From an uncultured Coriobacteriales bacterium (GTDB lineage Bacteria > Actinomycetota > Coriobacteriia > Coriobacteriales > UMGS124), in NCBI GenBank assembly GCA_934636245.1, contig CAKUAI010000007.1, positions 1 to 64,000 on the forward strand: 64,000 nt of DNA. The letters run 5' to 3'. The stretch's first letter is position 1, and every line of letters starts with the position of its first letter. The position numbers and the translations under genes were made by a program. Of the stretch, positions 45,937 through 54,642 are shown piece after piece. The notes under the pieces were generated by a model that worked only from the letters and a program-made list of their open reading frames with translations, made no database searches and was not told the DNA's origin.

Positions 45937-46258
45937 TGGCCGGCGCCTCGAGGGGCGACGAAGAAAGGGGGCGCTAGGCCCCCGCCTTCTCCCTGTGCCT
46001 CACCTCCGGCTTGGGGTGAGTGACTCCGTTGGAAGCCCGCCTTCGATAACAACACCGCCTCTTTGGTCACTCTCATCTCCAACACTCGCTCGTCGTTCCT
46101 GGTAAATACGTCATCGACACTTTTGGTCGATATCTCTTTTGTCCCCCAGCCAATCGCACGACCTCTCTTTCTGTCGATTTCCCACAGGTTCCCCTGGGGT
46201 TTCATGGGCCGCATCAGGCAGGCACGGAGCCTGCCGGCACAGTCGAAAGGACACGCTC

Positions 46259-48211
46259 ATGCAAACCAGCGCCTGCAAGGGAATCACCCGACGCCAGCTC
46301 GTTGCCGCAGGGGCGGCGGCGTCGGCCGCCCTCCTCGCCGCACCAGTCGCACCCCGCAGCTCCCTCGCCGAGCAGCCGGCAGCCGACTCGGTTGAACAGG
46401 CCTACACCCCCGGCACCTACACCGGCTCCGCAATGGGCCGCAAGGGCCCGATCGGCGTCGAGGTGACCTTCTCCGACCACGCCATCGAGTCCATCGAGGT
46501 CACCGAGTCGCACGAAACACCGCGCATCGCAAACGGGGCCTACCAGACGATTCCCCAGCTCGTCATCGAGTACCAGTCCCTTGGCATCGACTCGGTCGCC
46601 GGTGCCACCCTCTCCAGCATGGGCTTGATCAACGCCATCGGCGACTGCGTCGAACAGGCCGGGGGCAACGTGTCCGACCTCGAGAAGGCCGCAGGCCCCG
46701 AGAAGGCGTCCGACACCGTGGAGCTCGACGCCGACATCGTCGTCATCGGCGCAGGCGCGGCGGGCATGCCGTGCGCAATCGAGGGCGCCCTGCGCGGCGC
46801 CAAGGTCGTCGTCTTCGAGAAGAGCTCCAACGTCGGAGGCAACGCCCTGGTGTCCGGCGGCGTGCTGGTGTACGTGAACGCCCCCGACGACCTGCGCCAG
46901 GACATGACCGACGGTTACAGGGCCTATTTCGAGCAAACGCTCCAGAACGCCCTGGCGATCGGCGCGCCCCAGGAGCTCGTGGACTCCATCCAGAAGGAGT
47001 TCGACGACTACTACGCCGCCGGCAACACCAAGGTCTTCAACTCGTACACCTGGCAGGCAATCTACAACATGATCGCCGCCGACGAGACCGAGTACACCGA
47101 CGACCTCTACCAGGTCTACCTCTCCACGGCGCAGAACGGCGACCTCCTCATGGACTGGCTCGCGCAGACCGACATCCAGTACCGCTCCCTGGTCCCCGCC
47201 GGCGGCTACCCCTGGCCCGACAACACGAGTCCCCAGGCCGGGGAATGCGGCGAGGGCTACTTCGCCGCGATGGACGACTTCATCGCCGAGAAGGGCCTGG
47301 ACATCACCTTCCTCATGGCCACCCCCGCGAGCGAGCTCGTCACCGAGAACGGGAGGGTCACTGGGGCCAAGGGAACCTCGTCGGACGGCACCAGCTACAC
47401 CGTGCACGCCTCCAAGGGCGTGGCCATCGCCACGGGAGGCTTCTCGGGCAACCCCGACATGATTGTCGAGCACGACGACGGCTGGGACTTCGCAGGCTTC
47501 GACTCCATCCCCACCGACAACGCGTACGGCCACACGGGGGACGGCCTGAAGCTCGCCCAGTCCGTGGGCGGCGCGTATGCCGACTCGGGCGCCAACTTCA
47601 TGATTCTCATCGCCAACGGCGCCGACATCTCGGTTGAGTCCCAGGTCGGGGCCGGCAAGAGCACCCTCATGGTCAACAAGGAGGGCAGGCGCTTCTGCGA
47701 CGAGTCCGGCACGCGCAACGGCAAGGTCCGCGCCGTCATGGAGCAGACCGACGACTTCGACTACAGCATCTCCGACGCCCCCATCGCCGCCTTCGAGGAC
47801 GGCAAGAACCAGTTCGGCATCGAGGAGGACATGCTGCTGCTCATGAACAAGCTCTACAAGGCCGACACCGTGGAGGAGTTGGCGCAGCAGATCGACATCG
47901 ACCCCGACACGCTCGCCGAGACGGTGGCGACCTTCAACGAGTACGTGCGCCAGGGCTCGGACCCCGACTTCGGCCGCACGCTGCTCGACGAGCTGTACGT
48001 CATCGACGAGCCGCCCTACTACGCCTGCCCCGGCACGTGGGCGATGCACATCACCAACTCCGGCGTCCAGGTAGACATGGAGACCTACGCCGTGCTCGAC
48101 GAGTCCGGCAAGGCCGTCGAGGGCCTGTACGCGATCGGCGAGGTGAAGGTCGGCGACTCGGGCATCACCGTCATGGCCGACGGCATCAAGCTCGCACGCC
48201 AGCTGGCCTAG
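46259..48211 (+). CDS. Tat-exported reductase: FMN-binding domain followed by FAD domain
   Basis: 650 residues from ATG 46259 (GAAAGGACACGC upstream). Tat signal GITRRQLVAAG at residues 8-18. An FMN-binding domain covers about 45-135 with VAGATLSS, whose Thr would carry covalent FMN. The FAD domain starts at about 158 (IVVIGAGAAGMPCA). The C-terminal contact region GLYAIGEVKVGDSGIT is close to the urocanate-reductase-like group, where FMN feeds electrons to FAD within one protein. The substrate is probably a small unsaturated carboxylate. LuxR gene follows in the same direction. Confidence 0.9.
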   Translation: MQTSACKGITRRQLVAAGAAASAALLAAPVAPRSSLAEQPAADSVEQAYTPGTYTGSAMGRKGPIGVEVTFSDHAIESIEVTESHETPRIANGAYQTIPQLVIEYQSLGIDSVAGATLSSMGLINAIGDCVEQAGGNVSDLEKAAGPEKASDTVELDADIVVIGAGAAGMPCAIEGALRGAKVVVFEKSSNVGGNALVSGGVLVYVNAPDDLRQDMTDGYRAYFEQTLQNALAIGAPQELVDSIQKEFDDYYAAGNTKVFNSYTWQAIYNMIAADETEYTDDLYQVYLSTAQNGDLLMDWLAQTDIQYRSLVPAGGYPWPDNTSPQAGECGEGYFAAMDDFIAEKGLDITFLMATPASELVTENGRVTGAKGTSSDGTSYTVHASKGVAIATGGFSGNPDMIVEHDDGWDFAGFDSIPTDNAYGHTGDGLKLAQSVGGAYADSGANFMILIANGADISVESQVGAGKSTLMVNKEGRRFCDESGTRNGKVRAVMEQTDDFDYSISDAPIAAFEDGKNQFGIEEDMLLLMNKLYKADTVEELAQQIDIDPDTLAETVATFNEYVRQGSDPDFGRTLLDELYVIDEPPYYACPGTWAMHITNSGVQVDMETYAVLDESGKAVEGLYAIGEVKVGDSGITVMADGIKLARQLA

Positions 48212-48250
48212 CCCCAGGCCTTACCGCCGCGATTGCGATACAATTCGCAG

Positions 48251-48300
48251 GACGCGAGGCACCTGTCCCCGATTGCGTGGGCCGGCGCCTCGCGTCTATT
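48251..48300 (+). terminator. Possible hairpin between flavoprotein and LuxR genes
   Basis: GACGCGAGGC (48251-48260) pairs with GCCTCGCGTC (48287-48296), followed by TATT; loop 26 bases. It could be a partial terminator. Confidence 0.4.
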
Positions 48301-48330
48301 CCGGCCGTGCAACCACAGGGGGACGCGCTC

Positions 48331-49827
48331 GTGCGAGAGGGAACAGCAGAGAACACCGGGTTGGGCGGCGAGCCGAAGGGCCCGGCGAGCTTGGCTCACT
48401 ACTTCATCGGGCTGGGACTCGTCTGGGCGTGGGTGTACTGCATGCGGGGCAACCCGTCTCTTTTCAGCGGCCTCGTCGCCTCGCAGATTGCCGAGGGTGC
48501 CGGCTGGGCGGTGGGGCCAGCCGCCGTGACCGTCGCCCTCTTCGCGCTCGGCTTCCTGCTTCGCCGCACGCCCCTGTGCGCCAGCAGGGCGCTCTGCCTC
48601 TCCTTCACCTGCCTGTTCACCCTGGGAACGGCCCTGCTCTGCGCCCCCGTCGGCCCGATAGGGGCACCGTGGCTTTTGCACTCGTTCGCCCGCGTACTTG
48701 CGGGCGTCGGCTACGCGGGACTGTGCATCCTCTGGGGCTCGGCGATTTGTTCGCTGGGCATCGAGGAAGCCGAGACCGTAGTCCTGGCCGCCTCGGGCGT
48801 CACGACGGTCTGCGCCCTGTGCCTGCAGTTTCTCGAGCGCACCCCGATCCTTTCCGCCGTCACCGTTGCGGTGCCGGCCGTCTCGGGGCTGTTGCTGGTG
48901 CGCGCAGGATCGTCGGGGGCACCTGCCCCCAACCGGGCCCGCCACGACGCCGTCGCCCCCGGCAGGGGCAGAGTCAGCTGGACGGGTAAGTTCCCCCCGA
49001 TGCAGATGCTCGCCTTCATCGTCGCGTGCTACCTCGCCATCGGGGCGAGCGACGTCGTGCAGGGGCCGTCGGTCGGGCTCGACCTGCCGGTGGACGTCCC
49101 CACCGTTCTCGGCACGGGGGTCGGGGTCGTCCTGTCGGCCTGCGTCGTGTTCTTCTCGACCCGTATAGACCTCACCTTCCTGTACCGCTGGATGCTCCCG
49201 GTGCTTACCGCGGCGCTCGTGCTGAGCCCCTGGGACAACGCCTGCGCGCAGATTGCGGGCCAGACGCTCTTTTGGGCGGGCGACACCTGCGTGCAGGCGG
49301 TCGTCCTGCTGTGCTTCATCCGCCTGGCGAAGAAGGGGGCACTTCCCGTTTCCGTCGGCATCGGCATCGGCCAGGGTTGCATTCAGCTGGGAGTCCTCCT
49401 GGGGGCGGCGTTGAGGCCGGCACTGCTGGCCCTTGACCTTGAAGGCGCATCCGCACAAAGCGTCGCGATGGCGCTCGTCCTCCTGCTTGTGTGCATCGCC
49501 TCCTCTATGCCCCGCCCCTATTTTGAGACGGGGTCTTCGAGCGTGGAGGGTGCCGCGTGCGAAACCAGCCCGACAGGGCCCCATGGATGCGCCGACATTG
49601 CCGGCACATCCATCCCAGCCCAAACCGCGCAACGCTACGGGCTCACCGAGAGGGAGACGCAGATCCTCGGCTATCTCGCCCGCGGGCGCTCCGCCCCGTT
49701 CATCCGCGAGGAGCTGTCGCTGTCCAAAAGCACCGTCGCCACCCACATCCGCCACATTTACGACAAGCTCGGCGTGCACAGCAAGCAGGAGCTGCTGAGC
49801 TTGCTCGAACAGGAAGGGCGGCCGTAG
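48331..49827 (+). CDS. LuxR-type regulator with multi-spanning membrane domain
   Basis: 498 residues from GTG 48331, chosen for AGGGGG upstream and because earlier in-frame codons overlap the flavoprotein gene. About twelve membrane segments from SLAHYFIGLGL onward. The helix-turn-helix is YGLTERETQILGYLARGRS and LSLSKSTVATHIRHIYDKLG. Directly downstream of the FMN/FAD reductase and probably its regulator. A flavoprotein remnant follows 45 bp after the stop. Confidence 0.9.
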   Translation: MREGTAENTGLGGEPKGPASLAHYFIGLGLVWAWVYCMRGNPSLFSGLVASQIAEGAGWAVGPAAVTVALFALGFLLRRTPLCASRALCLSFTCLFTLGTALLCAPVGPIGAPWLLHSFARVLAGVGYAGLCILWGSAICSLGIEEAETVVLAASGVTTVCALCLQFLERTPILSAVTVAVPAVSGLLLVRAGSSGAPAPNRARHDAVAPGRGRVSWTGKFPPMQMLAFIVACYLAIGASDVVQGPSVGLDLPVDVPTVLGTGVGVVLSACVVFFSTRIDLTFLYRWMLPVLTAALVLSPWDNACAQIAGQTLFWAGDTCVQAVVLLCFIRLAKKGALPVSVGIGIGQGCIQLGVLLGAALRPALLALDLEGASAQSVAMALVLLLVCIASSMPRPYFETGSSSVEGAACETSPTGPHGCADIAGTSIPAQTAQRYGLTERETQILGYLARGRSAPFIREELSLSKSTVATHIRHIYDKLGVHSKQELLSLLEQEGRP

Positions 49828-49872
49828 GATACGACCGCGACCCCCGCACGGGGCCTTCGCGCCGCGGAACCG

Positions 49873-50644
49873 GCGTATTTTTCAGCCCCACCCGCGCACC
49901 GGCATGAGCTCCGGCCAGTCCGGCACCATCGAGACCGACCCCTGGAGTCCCGGCTTCATCGTGCTGAACCAGCGCGGCATGCGCTTCTGCGACAAGTGCG
50001 CCGGCGGCACCGAGGACTCGGACTACCAGTCCTGCCGCCAGCCCCGCGGCGCCATCGTCTCCATCTGCGACGCCAACTACCTCGACACCGTGTACTGCAT
50101 GCCCCCGGCCCACGGCGCGGTCGAGCTCACCCACGGCGTGACCTTCAACGGCATCGACCCGCTCATGGCCAAGATGGAGGCCGCCGACCCCACGCTCGAC
50201 GGCGCCGACGACAACGGCATCTTCTGTGCCGACACCGTCGAGGGGCTCCTGGACAAGCTGGGCTGCTACACCGACGAGCAGAAGGCCATCGCCCTCTCCG
50301 AGATCGAGAAGTGGAACCAGTACTGCGAGGCCAGCCTCGACGACGACTTCGCGATGGACCCGCGCATCATGCATCCCATCGCCACCCCGCCCTTCTACGC
50401 CTCCGTGGGCCAGTCCGACGACTTCTACGCGGGCCTGTGCATGACCATCGGCCTCGACACAGACTTCAACGGCTGCGTCCTGGACAGCGACCTCATGCCC
50501 ATCCCCGGTCTCTACGCCGTGGGCAACAACTCCGGCGGCCGTTACATCGTCAACTACGCCACCCCCATCAGCGGCATGAGCCTTGGCCTGTGCATGGTCG
50601 AGGGCTGCCTCATGGGCTACCGACTCGCCCAGGACCTCATCTAA
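49873..50644 (+). pseudogene. 5'-truncated flavoprotein
   Basis: About 256 codons. It matches the last 40 percent of the intact flavoprotein at 54643: FIVLNQRGMRFCDKCAGGTED against its LTLNQKGKRFCDECAGGTEG, and YIVNYATPISGMSLG against FIVQYATPLSGMSLG. Homology begins within a few bases of the LuxR stop, at a PHPRTGM stretch. Signal, FAD motif and half of the substrate domain are gone. A Met at 49904 could start translation but not a working enzyme. Confidence 0.85.
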
Positions 50645-50863
50645 TAAGGGCATAGCTGCGCCAACAGGCGGCGGGACAGCGAGAATACCAGCGGGGGAGT
50701 CGCGCAAACACGCGATGCCCCCGCTTTGGCACATCGGCTGCGGCCGACACCTCGTCGGATGGTCGCACAACGCATGCCCCACCGACATAACAAGGCATTC
50801 TCACCGACACCAAATTTCAGCCATCCCTAGAGGCTGGTGCCGAAAAGAGGGAGACCGGGCGCA

Positions 50864-51345
50864 AACTCGTTCATGAAAGTGTGGCTGGTTGACGAGAACT
50901 CGCTCATAAAAGTGTAGCCAGGCGCCAAAACTCACTCATGAAAGTGTAACTACAAGCCAAAAACTCGCTCATGTTTTTGCATTACCTGGCAAAACGTCAT
51001 TTGGTCACCCTGCTCTAGAATACACTGGGGCGACAGTCTTTTCGCAGTCCCAGCTTAAAGTGCGGCGGCCCCTCTTGGACCACTTCGCTCTCGGCGGTAT
51101 GCTAGCTATCGCGCACACGCAGACCGCCTAGCGCCGGTCGAGGCGAAGGCCAAGAACGGAACGGCCAAGTCCCCGCGCTGCGCCCCCCATTGAGTCAGAC
51201 GCCTATCCGGACATCGACTGGGGGATTCGGCTGCACCGCGGCAATGTTGACCGCAAGGGTCCCGTACTGATGTTACCGTATCTCACGGCGTTTCTCCTGC
51301 GCAGGTATCCGACGGGGAGACAGAGCGACGCGAGCTGCGCGAGAA
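50864..51345 (+). pseudogene. Array element (four copies, 32-33-bp period) joined to a DUF4143 tail
   Basis: AACTCG(T/C)TCATGAAAGTGT-type units start at 50864, 50897, 50929 and 50962, then TTTTTGCATTACCTGG as in the copies at 38 and 42 kb. From about 51125 the sequence matches the last 60 codons of a DUF4143 ATPase (KAKNG, YPDIDWGI, TAFLLRRYPTG), in broken frame. About 1 kb of ATPase body that should stand between is missing. The 50645-50863 gap holds no gene. Confidence 0.75.
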
Positions 51346-51365
51346 CCCGCGTTCTAGGAGGGAAA

Positions 51366-51965
51366 ATGGACGAGCACACCAGGGAGACCATAGGCTACTA
51401 CGACGCCAACGCGGCGGGCTACGTGGCGGAAACCGCAAGCGTCGAGTTCGGCGCGCTCCAGCGCGAGTTCGCGCGGCGCCTGCCGGAGGGCGGCCGCGTC
51501 CTCGACCTGGGCTGCGGGTCGGGCCGCGACTCCCTCGCGTTCCTGAGGGCGGGGCTCGAAGTCGACGCCGTCGACGGGAGCGAACAGATGGTCGAGGCGG
51601 CGAGCGGGCTCACGGGGCTCCCCGTCGTACACGCGCTCTTCTCCGACTACGAGCCGCAAGGCCCCTACGACGGTATCTGGGCGTGCAGCAGCCTGCTCCA
51701 CGTGCCGGTGGCCGAGCTTCCCGACGTCATCTCCAAGTACGCCCAGGCCCTCGCACCCGGCGGCACCTTCTACCTCAGCTTCAAGCTGGGCGCCCACGAC
51801 GGCATGCGCGGCGTCCGCTGGTTCACCGACCTCGACGAGCCTGCCCTGCGCGCCCTTATCGCCGAGGTTCCCGGGCTCGAAGTCGACGCCGTCGAGATCA
51901 CAGGCGACGCCCGCCCCGGCCGCTCCGGCGAGAAGTGGCTCAACGCCTGGTGCGTGAGGGGGTAG
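51366..51965 (+). CDS. Class I SAM-dependent methyltransferase
   Basis: 199 residues from ATG 51366 (GGAGGGAAA upstream). Motif I VLDLGCGSGRDS near 46-57, acidic strand end VDAVDGSEQMVEAA, and motif IV-like WACSSLLHVP. Substrate unknown; the size suits a small-molecule methylase. It sits in a block that recurs in damaged form at 59.5 kb, and it always follows a DUF4143 tail. Confidence 0.8.
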   Translation: MDEHTRETIGYYDANAAGYVAETASVEFGALQREFARRLPEGGRVLDLGCGSGRDSLAFLRAGLEVDAVDGSEQMVEAASGLTGLPVVHALFSDYEPQGPYDGIWACSSLLHVPVAELPDVISKYAQALAPGGTFYLSFKLGAHDGMRGVRWFTDLDEPALRALIAEVPGLEVDAVEITGDARPGRSGEKWLNAWCVRG

Positions 51966-52103
51966 CCAAGCCCGAGCCTTGCGGCAAACACAGCAAACGG
52001 CGCCCAGACCCGGGCAATACAAAAGAAGACCACGCTCCCACGTATCGCTACTTGGCGCAGGCCTTCGGCACCGTTGCCGCCAACGACAGCCCAGCGAAGA
52101 GCC

Positions 52104-52247
52104 TCAGTTTTGCCGCTCGCCCATGAGTTGGCACAGGTCGATGAGCTCGTCTTTACTGTGAATGCCAGCCTTGCGATAGGCGGATCTGGAGTAACCCTGC
52201 GCGGTGCCCTTCGTTATCTCGAGCTCCTCTGCGCTGTTGCACAGTCA
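52104..52247 (-). pseudogene. LuxR C-terminal tail
   Basis: The minus strand reads AEELEITKGTAQGYSRSAYR and KAGIHSKDELIDLCQLMGE, then TGA at 52104: the second half of a LuxR helix-turn-helix and nothing more. A second copy with few changes is at 59798-59945. The cut end abuts the promoter of the antitoxin gene. Confidence 0.75.
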
Positions 52248-52265
52248 GATGTAAACTCATATATG
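52237..52265 (+). promoter_or_regulatory. Promoter of the RelB-like antitoxin, block 1
   Basis: TTGCAC, 17-bp spacer, TATATG. The same arrangement stands before the second copy (59931-59959). Confidence 0.6.
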
Positions 52266-52310
52266 CAAGACATCGTAGTATAAGCGTCGCCTTAATCAAA
52301 GGAGGTAGCA

Positions 52311-52580
52311 GTGAGCACAGCATCGGTAACCATCAAGGTTGATGAGTCCACGAAGCAGCCCATGAGCGCCATAGTCGAGGACTTCGGCTTCGACACCTCG
52401 CCCATCACTCGCGCCTTCTACAAGCAGATCGAGCGCGAGCAGAGGATTCCCCTGAGCCTCGAATACCCCAAGCCCAACAACGAGTCGCTCGAGTCCATCC
52501 GCGAGGCGGAGAAGATCATCACAGAGAAGCGCCCGGGCTATGCCACGGCGGAAGAGATGCTCGACGCCATGGGTGCGTAG
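52311..52580 (+). CDS. RelB/DinJ-type antitoxin, copy 1
   Basis: 89 residues from GTG 52311 with GGAGGT upstream. The N-terminal ribbon-helix-helix is ASVTIKVDESTKQPMSAIVE, and the typical RIPLSLEYPKPN follows. Nearly identical to the copy at 60007. Its toxin partner here is broken after about 14 codons, so this antitoxin is now alone. Confidence 0.85.
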   Translation: MSTASVTIKVDESTKQPMSAIVEDFGFDTSPITRAFYKQIEREQRIPLSLEYPKPNNESLESIREAEKIITEKRPGYATAEEMLDAMGA

Positions 52581-52586
52581 CGACTG

Positions 52587-52627
52587 CCGAAGGCGGAATT
52601 CACCCCGCAGTTCCAACGGGACGCCAA
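52587..52627 (+). pseudogene. YafQ-type toxin, only the first codons left
   Basis: LPKAEFTPQFQRDAK matches the first 15 residues of the intact toxin at 60280 (LLRAEFTPQFQRDTK). The next base begins a palindrome array. Confidence 0.75.
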
Positions 52628-52629
52628 AA

Positions 52630-52729
52630 TGGCCCATCCAGCACGTTCGTCAGACCGTCGTGCCCAATGGACCAAAACAAGCTCGTAAATCAGCCCGAAA
52701 TGGTCCATTCAGCACGCATGGCCCGCCAT
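52630..52729. repeat. Two-palindrome array, copy 2
   Basis: TGGCCCATCCAGCACG, 13-bp spacer, CGTGCCCAATGGACCA, 26-bp gap, TGGTCCATTCAGCACG and 13 more bases; the fourth arm is missing. Same geometry as copies at 19545 and 60814. It cuts the toxin gene. Confidence 0.8.
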
Positions 52730-53153
52730 TAACACCCAACCGAGCCCTCGTCACGCACTCCGCGCCCAAAAAATTGAGGCGCAACCAAGGCATTGACAAA
52801 CTCATCTGGAACGGAAAGCCATATCGCGCTCTGCGGCTCGGCGCGCAACCATACTGTTAGCAGGGCACCCGAGGCCGACTCAGAGCCCGACGCACGACAC
52901 CACCGCGTCGCACCGGCATGCATATACGAGGAAATATCGCAGGTTGCCCGCGACAACAAGACGGGATATAAAGGCCGGGCCTGCGATATGCATCCCCTGC
53001 GCTTGCGCCGCCTCGCCCCGGACGACACAGGCAATGCGTTTTGAGCGAAAGCAAAATGCCCAGAAGCCAACATGGCGCGCCCATCTCCGTCGGCAAACAA
53101 TGCAACAAAGGCGTGGGGTCAAGACTGGGCCACCTGAAAAATGACAAGGCGAG
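52730..53153. other. Gap without a supported gene
   Basis: Short open frames exist on both strands but none has a ribosome site or a recognisable domain. No repeat arrays or clear hairpins were seen. Confidence 0.4.
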
Positions 53154-54503
53154 TTACTCTCGCCGCTCCATGAGCTGGATGAGCTCCTCTCGACTCGTTA
53201 CGCCCAGCTTTGTATAGATATGTCGTACATGCGTCTTGGCAGTATTTTTAGAGATGCAGAGCTGGTCTGCAACATAATCCACCTGATGGCCAGTTGCCCA
53301 GAGCGTGAGCACATCGAGCTCGCGTTGGGATAGGTTTGCCCTTTTTGCAAGGTTGTCTAACGCGTCTGTCGATGCACCCGCGGCAACAGGCGCACGGCCA
53401 TTAGGAGCGTCATCATATCCAGCTTGCTTGCCTAACAAGAAAGCGCCGACAAGAGCAATGAACAGGGAAACCATCGTTGCGGACGCACCACTATGGGTGA
53501 ACATGCCAAGCATTGTTCCGCAGGCAATGCCAATGTTTGCCCAGCACAAAAGGGCACCCCCGGAATGTTTGGGCATCTTCGGCGCAGGCCGCTGCGTTAA
53601 GACAAGAGCGAGCAGAATGTACTCCGCAATAAATACAACAAGGTGGAACAGGCTGCCAAAACCATGGTCAAGCAGGTTTTGCCCAAAGTCAGTAAGCGTC
53701 ATAAGACCTTGCAAGAGTACGCCCAAGGCAATTACCAGGGCACACGAAGTCGTGATGTAATGACGACTTGCATGCGTTTGACGCAGGAGGAAAATGACCG
53801 CGGCACCGCCGATTATTCCAAGAGACACGCCCACAATCATGACGACAGGAATCACAAAAGAATTGACCTCAGCCATGCCATTGAAAATGTGGGCCGCGGC
53901 CATGACGAATGCAACGGCAGCATCCTGACTTGTGGAGCAGCCAACAACTGGGGTCCTCACGTGATCGATGCGACTTGAGGGCATAAGGGCAAGCGACACG
54001 AGAGGAATGAGCGAGTAAAGGGGCCGGCACATCACAGAAGGGATAAGCTCCAGAACAACGTACACGAAAACACCCAAGACGGCAGGCCCAACCAGTTTGC
54101 GAATGCCAGCGTCTGCTCTATCTAGAAAACCCACCAAGGCAAACTGAAGCACGACCGCAGCAATGCCCGATGAGGCGAATGAACAAGCAAACAAAATAGA
54201 TGAAACATGGCCAATACAAGCAAAAGCCCAGTTGATGAGCCCGGCCATGCAACACATCGCAGCGGCAAGAAAAGCAGTGGTGCGTTTGCCCATACTGTTG
54301 GCGATTCGCGGGACACAGGCCACAACCGCCGTCGCTGCAAGGGCCGCATAGAACGAAAGGCGCGCCAACCCGAAAAAATCCGCCATGGCTGCGTCCCTTG
54401 CTGAACCGGCAATCATGGGGGCCAATGACATGGCAAGCCAACCAATGACAAGTCCGTATGCCACACTGGTACGAAACTCTGTTTGCCGATCACGGCCGTT
54501 CAT
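53154..54503 (-). CDS. LuxR-type regulator with multi-spanning membrane domain
   Basis: 449 residues, shorter than the other LuxR proteins here. About eleven membrane segments, then the helix-turn-helix NLSQRELDVLTLWATGHQ and CISKNTAKTHVRHIYTKLG. GC content is visibly lower than in neighbours. Downstream of the flavoprotein at 54643 on the same strand, separated by a terminator, and probably its regulator. Confidence 0.9.
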   Translation of the reverse strand: MNGRDRQTEFRTSVAYGLVIGWLAMSLAPMIAGSARDAAMADFFGLARLSFYAALAATAVVACVPRIANSMGKRTTAFLAAAMCCMAGLINWAFACIGHVSSILFACSFASSGIAAVVLQFALVGFLDRADAGIRKLVGPAVLGVFVYVVLELIPSVMCRPLYSLIPLVSLALMPSSRIDHVRTPVVGCSTSQDAAVAFVMAAAHIFNGMAEVNSFVIPVVMIVGVSLGIIGGAAVIFLLRQTHASRHYITTSCALVIALGVLLQGLMTLTDFGQNLLDHGFGSLFHLVVFIAEYILLALVLTQRPAPKMPKHSGGALLCWANIGIACGTMLGMFTHSGASATMVSLFIALVGAFLLGKQAGYDDAPNGRAPVAAGASTDALDNLAKRANLSQRELDVLTLWATGHQVDYVADQLCISKNTAKTHVRHIYTKLGVTSREELIQLMERRE

Positions 54504-54543
54504 GCATGCGCCCCCTTAGTTACAGGAGGGCAGTATACCAAAA

Positions 54544-54578
54544 GGTGGCTTCGGGAACAAAATTTCCCCGAAGCCACC
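54544..54578 (-). terminator. Intrinsic terminator after flavoprotein (minus strand)
   Basis: GGTGGCTTCGGG pairs with CCCGAAGCCACC; on the minus strand the stem is followed by TTTT. Confidence 0.8.
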
Positions 54579-54642
54579 AGTCCAATCAGTTCGCCGGGTG
54601 TAGCCGCGCTACGTGATCAACAAGTCACAAGAGAGAGCCAGA

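Noticed and set aside
43527..46214. Very long open frame (895 codons) on the minus strand
   Set aside because: Its central part is the antisense of the flavoprotein remnant at 44681-45833 and its last part is the frameshifted LuxR. Only the LuxR part has protein-like motifs.
45940..46258. Possible insertion-sequence end or transposase remnant
   Set aside because: GGGGCTGTAACAAAA and a terminator are suggestive, but no inverted ends, target duplication or transposase motif could be found.
48208..49779. 523-codon minus-strand frame
   Set aside because: Antisense of the LuxR gene at 48331, with low-complexity charged composition.
52793..53044. 83-codon plus-strand frame
   Set aside because: No ribosome site, no domain, and overlapping frames on the other strand.
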